From NCBI RefSeq assembly GCF_001905795.1, contig NZ_LIXJ01000002.1:393834-457833 (forward strand): a DNA stretch of 64,000 nucleotides, given 5' to 3'. Made by a program: the position numbers and the translations under genes. A model generated the notes under the pieces. That model searched no databases. It was given only the letters and a program-made list of their open reading frames with translations, and was not told where the DNA came from. The DNA comes from Streptomyces sp. CB01580 (lineage in GTDB: Bacteria; Actinomycetota; Actinomycetes; Streptomycetales; Streptomycetaceae). Below, one piece after another: positions 59,980-64,000 of the stretch (position 1 is the first letter of the stretch; every line of letters begins with the position of its first letter).

Positions 59980-60339
59980 ATGGCCGAACTGCTGCTGCAC
60001 CTCACCGAAGGCCCCCTGTGGGAGGCGGCCCGCGGGATCGGGACGTACGAGATGTCCACCCGCGGTCGCACCCTGCACGAAGAGGGCTTCATCCACTGCT
60101 CGCTGCCGCACCAGCTCGACGGAGTGGCCGAGATGTTGTACGGCGCCGGGAGCCGGGCCGGGGCCAGTGACCAGGACCTGGTGGTCCTCGTCATCGACCC
60201 GGACCGGCTGCCGGTCCCCGTACGGTACGAACCCGCCGTGCCCGGCGGCGAGGACTTCCCGCACATCTACGGACCGGTCCCGGTGGACGCCGTCGTGGAG
60301 GTGCGCCCCTGGCCGCGCGGGGGAGGCGAGTGCGCGTGA
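59980..60339 (+). CDS. DUF952 domain protein
   Basis: This 119-residue cytoplasmic protein has the DUF952 pattern (LTEGPLWEAARGIGTYEM, LHEEGFIHCSLPHQLDGVAE, DPDRLPVPVRYEP, DFPHIYGPVPVDAVVEV). The fold resembles ADP-ribosyl-like small enzymes, but the function is unknown. It overlaps the next gene by 4 bases (GTGA), so the two are co-expressed. Confidence 0.88.
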   Translation: MAELLLHLTEGPLWEAARGIGTYEMSTRGRTLHEEGFIHCSLPHQLDGVAEMLYGAGSRAGASDQDLVVLVIDPDRLPVPVRYEPAVPGGEDFPHIYGPVPVDAVVEVRPWPRGGGECA

Positions 60340-61292
60340 ACCCCTCGGACCGCACCGGCCCCACTGCTCCGAGTCCCCCTGCTCCGGGTGCCTCTGGCCA
60401 CACCGCGCCCGTCATCGCCGTCACAGGCGCGAGCGGTGCCGTCGGCGGACGCGTCGCAAGGCGCCTCGCGCACGCCGGAGTCCCCGTACGGCTCCTCAGC
60501 CGCGACCTGTCCCGGCTGCCCGAACTGCCCGGAGCCGTGGCCGCGCCGCCCGCCTCCTACGGGGACGGCGAGGCCATGCGACTCGCCCTCGCCGGGACAC
60601 ACACCCTCTTCCTCGTCTCCGCGCACGAGAGCCCCGACCGGGTCCGCGAGCACATGACGGCCGTGGACGCGGCAGTGGCCGTCGGCGTCGAACGGATCGT
60701 GTACGTCTCCTTCCTCGGCGCCTCGCCGGACGCCACGTTCACGTTCGCCCGGGACCACTGGCACACCGAGGCGCACATCCGGGTCGCCGACGTCCGCCAC
60801 ACCTTCCTGCGCGACAGCCTGTACCTCGCCGCGCTCCCCGCGATGACCGGCCCCGACGGCGTCCTGCGTGGTCCGGGCGGCGACGGCCGGCTGGCGGCGG
60901 TGGCGCACGAGGACATCGCGGACGCCGCGACCGCCGTCCTCCTCGCCGACACCGAGAGCGACGCAACCCGCCACGACGGGGCCACCTACGACCTCACCGG
61001 CCCCGAGGCGTTCACCCTCGCCGAGGCCGCCGAACAGCTCGGCCGGGCCACCGGCCGGACCATCACCTATGTCCCGGAGACCCGCGAGGAGGCGTACGCC
61101 TCGCGGGCGCGGTACGGCGCCGAGGACTGGGAGGTGACCGGCTGGGTGACGTCGTACGAGGCCATCGCGGCAGGCGAGATGGCCGTGGTCTCGGACGCCG
61201 TGCCGACCCTCACCGGCCACCCGGCGATGGACCTGGCGACCTACCTCAGGCAACATCCGGACAGCTACCGGCACTTGTCGCTGCCGGACTGA
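60336..61292 (+). CDS. NmrA-like NAD(P)-binding oxidoreductase
   Basis: This 318-residue Rossmann protein has the dinucleotide motif VTGASGAVGGRVARRLA (GxSGxxG) and LARDLSRLP-like Arg-rich second strand (LLSRDLSRLPELP) suggesting NADP(H). It lacks the SDR catalytic Tyr-x3-Lys in the usual place, as NmrA/azoreductase-type (QOR2-like) proteins do; YVSFLGASPDATF is the matching block. GTG 60336 overlaps the DUF952 stop and has GGGAGG 9 bases upstream. The substrate is unknown. Confidence 0.85.
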   Translation: MNPSDRTGPTAPSPPAPGASGHTAPVIAVTGASGAVGGRVARRLAHAGVPVRLLSRDLSRLPELPGAVAAPPASYGDGEAMRLALAGTHTLFLVSAHESPDRVREHMTAVDAAVAVGVERIVYVSFLGASPDATFTFARDHWHTEAHIRVADVRHTFLRDSLYLAALPAMTGPDGVLRGPGGDGRLAAVAHEDIADAATAVLLADTESDATRHDGATYDLTGPEAFTLAEAAEQLGRATGRTITYVPETREEAYASRARYGAEDWEVTGWVTSYEAIAAGEMAVVSDAVPTLTGHPAMDLATYLRQHPDSYRHLSLPD

Positions 61293-61553
61293 CCGGGACG
61301 CGCGGGAGCCGGAACGGGGAGGGCCACGAGGCGATGCGTGCGGAAGCGCCGTGGGGCCCCGGGACCCGCCGCCGTACGCGCACGACATCCGGTGCTGCCC
61401 CGGGCCCGGCGAGCCGAGGCGCGTCCAGCCGATGCGTCGACGACGCGGAGGGCGCGAACCGCCCATGGCCGACGGGTCCGGGTCCGGGTCCCCGTTCCGC
61501 GGATCGACGCGCCCTCGTCGACTTCGTCGTCGGGCCCGTTCCCCCGCCGCGCC

Positions 61554-62033
61554 TCAGCCCGCGTCGTGCGCCTTCCGCAGCGCGGCGATGTCCAGCTTCT
61601 TCATGGTCATCATCGCCGCGGTGGTCCGCGCGGCCCGCGCGGCGTCCTGATCGGCCAGCAGATCGGTCAGCAGGTCGGGGGTGACCTGCCAGGAGACGCC
61701 GTAGCGGTCTTTCAGCCAGCCACAGGGCCCCTCTTCGCCCCCGTCGGTGAGCCGGCCCCAGTAGTAGTCCACCTCGCCCTGGTCCGCACAGCCGATCTGG
61801 AACGAGACGGCCTCGTTGAACGTGAACTCCGGTCCGCCGTTCACCCCGATGAACCTCTGGCCGTTGATCTCGAACTCGACGGTCATGACCGACCCCGCGG
61901 GCCCGGGCCCGGCTTCCGTGTACCGCACGGTCCTGCCGCGACGGGAGTTCCTGAACACCGAGAGGTAGTACTCCGCCGCCTCCTCGGCCTGCCCGTCGAA
62001 CCACAGACACGTGGTGAAGCCCTCGGTGGTCAT
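61554..62033 (-). CDS. PhnB-like (VOC superfamily) protein
   Basis: This 159-residue protein has the paired beta-alpha-beta fold of the PhnB/3-demethylubiquinone methyltransferase-like group: TTCLWFDGQAEEAAEYYLSV, SVMTVEFEINGQRFIGVNGG, GWLKDRYGVSWQVTPDLL. These proteins are often called methyltransferases by annotation transfer, without evidence; the function is unknown. The start ATG 62033 follows AGGAGA. It stands alone. Confidence 0.85.
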   Translation of the reverse strand: MTTEGFTTCLWFDGQAEEAAEYYLSVFRNSRRGRTVRYTEAGPGPAGSVMTVEFEINGQRFIGVNGGPEFTFNEAVSFQIGCADQGEVDYYWGRLTDGGEEGPCGWLKDRYGVSWQVTPDLLTDLLADQDAARAARTTAAMMTMKKLDIAALRKAHDAG

Positions 62034-62566
62034 CCCTGTCTCCTGTCGTGAGCGCATACCCGCCGGATACGCATGTCCACTCATATCGACCGATCCCACC
62101 CAGGGGACTTGTCGGTCGCGCACTGGAGGCATCGGAATTCACGTCGGTACGGCCATCATCACCGGCAACGCGTTCGAGAAGGCGGTCAACGCGCCGAGCG
62201 CCTCATCGAGCCGCTGGTCACATCTTCCGTTCTTCGCCCAGGTGTTCGCCGCGACCGAACGGGTCGCGTCGCTCCTGCCGGGATGTCCGGGGCGGGCTTC
62301 GACGGTCCATGAGCCGTGCCTCATCACCGCACCGAGGCGACGCCGAATCCCCGCGCCGCCCGATGGCGACGCGGTGCCCTCCCGACGTTGATCGAGAAGG
62401 TACCGGCTGTCCGAACCGCGTTCACAATCGGGGTGACAACTAGGCCGGTTCGGGTCTTGCGGACGAGGCCGACCGCACTCGCGCGGGGAACGGTGCGGCA
62501 CCGGGCGGGAGTTGATGCGGCGCGCCCCGATTGCCTTCCGCCCCGCCCGGCACGCGCACGTACGCC
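62034..62566. other. 533-bp region without a clear gene
   Basis: No family is recognised in either strand. A 61-codon minus-strand frame at 62139-62324 (ending FSNALPVMMAVPT) has GC-rich third positions and could be a remnant or small gene, but it lacks a ribosome site. The rest looks like degraded sequence, in keeping with the disrupted gene next to it. Confidence 0.45.
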
Positions 62567-63246
62567 CTATCGGTTGCGCAGCGCATCCACGGCGATGCGA
62601 GCTGCCGTGCCGATGACGGCGTCGGCCACGGGGAGCGTGGCCGCGGTGTGGGCGGTTCGGGTGAAGACGGCGACGGCGTAACGGCCGCCGTCCGGGTACT
62701 CGACGACGCCCACCTCGTTGCGCAGCGTGGGCAGCGATCCGGTCTTCCCCGCGACGTGCACGTCGTCGAACGGGAATCCGGAGGCCAGGCGATGCGGCCA
62801 CACCTGAAGACCCATCACCCGCCTGATGGCGGCGCCATGTTCGGGCGGACACGCCTCGTCGCGCCAGACGGCACGCAGCAATCGCGACATGTCCCGCGGG
62901 GTGCTGTGGTTGGTCCGGGCCGGGTCGAGGGCCCGCAGCCGCACGACGACGTGCGGGTCGGCCAGCGCATGGACACCGGCGGGTCCCGCGTCCTCCTTGA
63001 CGCCGGCGAGCATGGCACCGAAGGAGTGCACGGCCCGCGTCGCGTCCAGGCCGAGGCGGGCCGTCGTGCGGTTGACGGCGTCGAGGCCGACTCGTGCCAG
63101 GAGCAGATCCGCCGCGGCGTTGTCACTCACGGCCATCATCAGGTACGCGAGATCGCGCAGCGACAGCCGAGTGGCGTCCAGCATCGCGGCGAGCCCGGTG
63201 GGCCCCGGGGTGCGGCCGTGCGGCGGGCATTCGACCTGTTCCGTGA
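62567..63246 (-). pseudogene. Class A beta-lactamase-like gene, 5' end removed by transposon insertion
   Basis: The remaining about 225 codons hold the SDN motif (MMAVSDNAAADLLLARVG), an NHSTPRDMSRLLRAVW block near the omega-loop side, and the KTG motif (VHVAGKTGSLPTLRNEVGVV). The N-terminal signal peptide and the SxxK active-site serine helix are missing. Homology stops at 63246, where GGGG of a Tn3-type terminal repeat begins, so LTEQVE is the first authentic residue string. A short in-frame start inside the repeat (near 63277) would still lack the serine. It is therefore inactive as a hydrolase. Confidence 0.85.
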
Positions 63247-63362
63247 GGGGTCCCAGTAGTTTTCGCGGAAAAAACAACGCTAGGCGGCGCCGGGGCCCCT
63301 GATCTGGGTGATCTTGAGGAAACGGCGCGGTGGCCGTGGGTGGCTCGGCAGCGTCACGGGCA

Positions 63363-63599
63363 TGTTGAGTGCTGACGAGCTGCTGCTGAACTGCCCGACG
63401 AGCAGATCCAGCAGTTCTTGGGCGAGGTCGCTTCGAAGGTGATGTCCGTGCTCACCGCCGGGCAGCACCACCTGGTCCGGCCCGAGGAGTGGCCCGACGA
63501 GCTGCCAGGCTGGCGGTGCTCGGCGCGGTGCGCAACGCCAAGCGGATCATCTCCGACCCGACCATGGCGAACCTGCGTGATCCGGGCTGCCCTGTGTAG
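63363..63599 (+). pseudogene. Decayed small transposon gene
   Basis: Coding-like segments fall in three frames: MLSADELL from 63363, then LPDEQIQQFLGEVASKVMSV and VRPEEWPDEL, then LAVLGAVRNAKRIISDPTMA ending at the TAG at 63597. Two frameshifts separate them. The order and reading sense suggest one original small protein of about 75-80 residues. I do not recognise its family. Confidence 0.5.
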
Positions 63600-63729
63600 G
63601 CGGGTGCCGCAGGTTAGCTCAGCACTCTCCGCGTCCGCGGAGTTTCGGGGATTCCCGCCTGCCCGCGCGGTGCAGCCGGGTATGGCTTGTGCCTGTCTGT
63701 GCTGATCACGATTGCGGGTGGGAGGGCCG

Positions 63730-64000
63730 ATGGCCACGCGGGTGTTCTCGGATGAGGAGTTGGAGGGCTTACGGTCCTTTCCGGCGATCGGCAAGGACGA
63801 GCTGATCCGCTACTTCACCCTCACCCCGGCCGATCAGGCGTTCCTCGACAAGTTCCGCCGGGCCCAGAACGTGCTCGGCGCCGCGGTGCAGCTGTCCGCC
63901 CTGCCCTGGCTGGGCTTCGTTCCCGACGCCGTCCCCTCCGCCCCGCCGGCGGCGGTGGGCCGTCTGGCCCGCCAGCTCGGACTCGCGGTGGCGGACCTTG
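63730..64000 (+). CDS. Tn3-family transposase, N-terminal fragment (DUF4158)
   Basis: The first 90 codons run to the window edge: FSDEELEGLRSFPAIGKDEL, IRYFTLTPADQAFLDKFRRA, QLSALPWLGFVPDAVPSAPP. This is the DUF4158 N-terminal domain of Tn3-family DDE transposases (normally about 1000 residues). ATG 63730 is preceded by GGGAGGG (GTGGGAGGGCC). The catalytic domain lies beyond the window. Confidence 0.88.
   Translation, partial: MATRVFSDEELEGLRSFPAIGKDELIRYFTLTPADQAFLDKFRRAQNVLGAAVQLSALPWLGFVPDAVPSAPPAAVGRLARQLGLAVADL

Larger units (their letters stand above)
63247..64000 (+). mobile_element. Tn3-family transposon, left part
   Basis: The element starts with GGGGTCCCAGTAGTTTTCGC at 63247, the usual GGGG start and about 38-bp length (to about 63284) of a Tn3-type terminal repeat. 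It then carries a decayed small gene and the start of a Tn3-family transposase, and runs out of the window. CGTGA (63242-63246) would be the 5-bp target duplication if repeated at the far end. Confidence 0.75.

Noticed and set aside
62139..62324. Small 61-codon minus-strand gene
   Set aside because: Codon use is plausible, but there is no ribosome site and no recognised family, so it is only noted in the region entry.

Overview
The window is chromosomal DNA of a Streptomyces species. It has very high G+C and strong third-position G/C bias, many GTG starts, translationally coupled operons, and Streptomyces hallmark genes: sigR-rsrA, dasR-dasABCD, wblE, sigH-prsH, nrdABS with a B12 riboswitch, eshB and snpA-snpR. 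From about 1 to 53.3 kb the gene order matches, from memory, the conserved core around SCO5170-SCO5250 of S. coelicolor, apart from local insertions such as nsrR-hmpA. The right end is more accessory and finishes inside a Tn3-family transposon.

Layout, 1-16.6 kb: the tail of a Lon-like protease, a PPA1309 protein, a large UPF0182 membrane protein, two identical initiator tRNA genes flanking a Sel1/TPR protein, the peroxide-sensing pair catR/catA, a CBS protein, hisN, a SugE-type exporter behind a 20-bp repeat array, the aroA-rsgA pair, an M50 peptidase, an SRAP (YedK/HMCES) protein and an alpha/beta hydrolase carrying an in-frame short repeat. 16.6-31 kb: sigR-rsrA behind a perfect sigma-R promoter, two coupled HD/HD-GYP membrane proteins, a TPR protein, def, an M15 peptidase, the nrdA-nrdB-nrdS ribonucleotide reductase operon under a cobalamin riboswitch, and a solute:sodium symporter with its DUF3311 partner.

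31-41.4 kb is the amino-sugar regulon: DasR, the chitobiose ABC importer DasABC, the GH3 enzyme DasD, NagB and an SIS-domain protein, with DasR-type operators upstream of dasA and nagB and a further candidate before a PdtaS-type sensor kinase. 41.5-50.4 kb: wblE, a diacylglycerol-kinase-like enzyme, prsH-sigH, a UBP zinc finger, a CPA1 antiporter, a PLP deaminase, and nsrR-hmpA for nitric oxide detoxification.

The most interesting locus is 50.5-53.3 kb. It encodes EshB, an HK97-fold family 2B encapsulin shell protein with an inserted cyclic-nucleotide-binding-like domain. The next gene encodes a polyprenyl diphosphate synthase with a repetitive, disordered-looking N-terminal extension of about 75-90 residues, which I infer to be its cargo-loading region. 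This predicts an isoprenoid-making protein nanocompartment. After it come a DUF6304 gene with a probable leaderless start, a 201-bp MITE-like element with perfect 26-bp ends, a DUF1648/GntR(YtrA) pair, snapalysin and its LysR activator, a sortase-anchored choice-of-anchor A protein, DUF952 and NmrA-type genes, a PhnB-like protein, and a class A beta-lactamase gene beheaded by the Tn3-family insertion at 63247.

Gene calls rest on family motifs read by eye. No database search was run, and S. coelicolor locus parallels are from memory.
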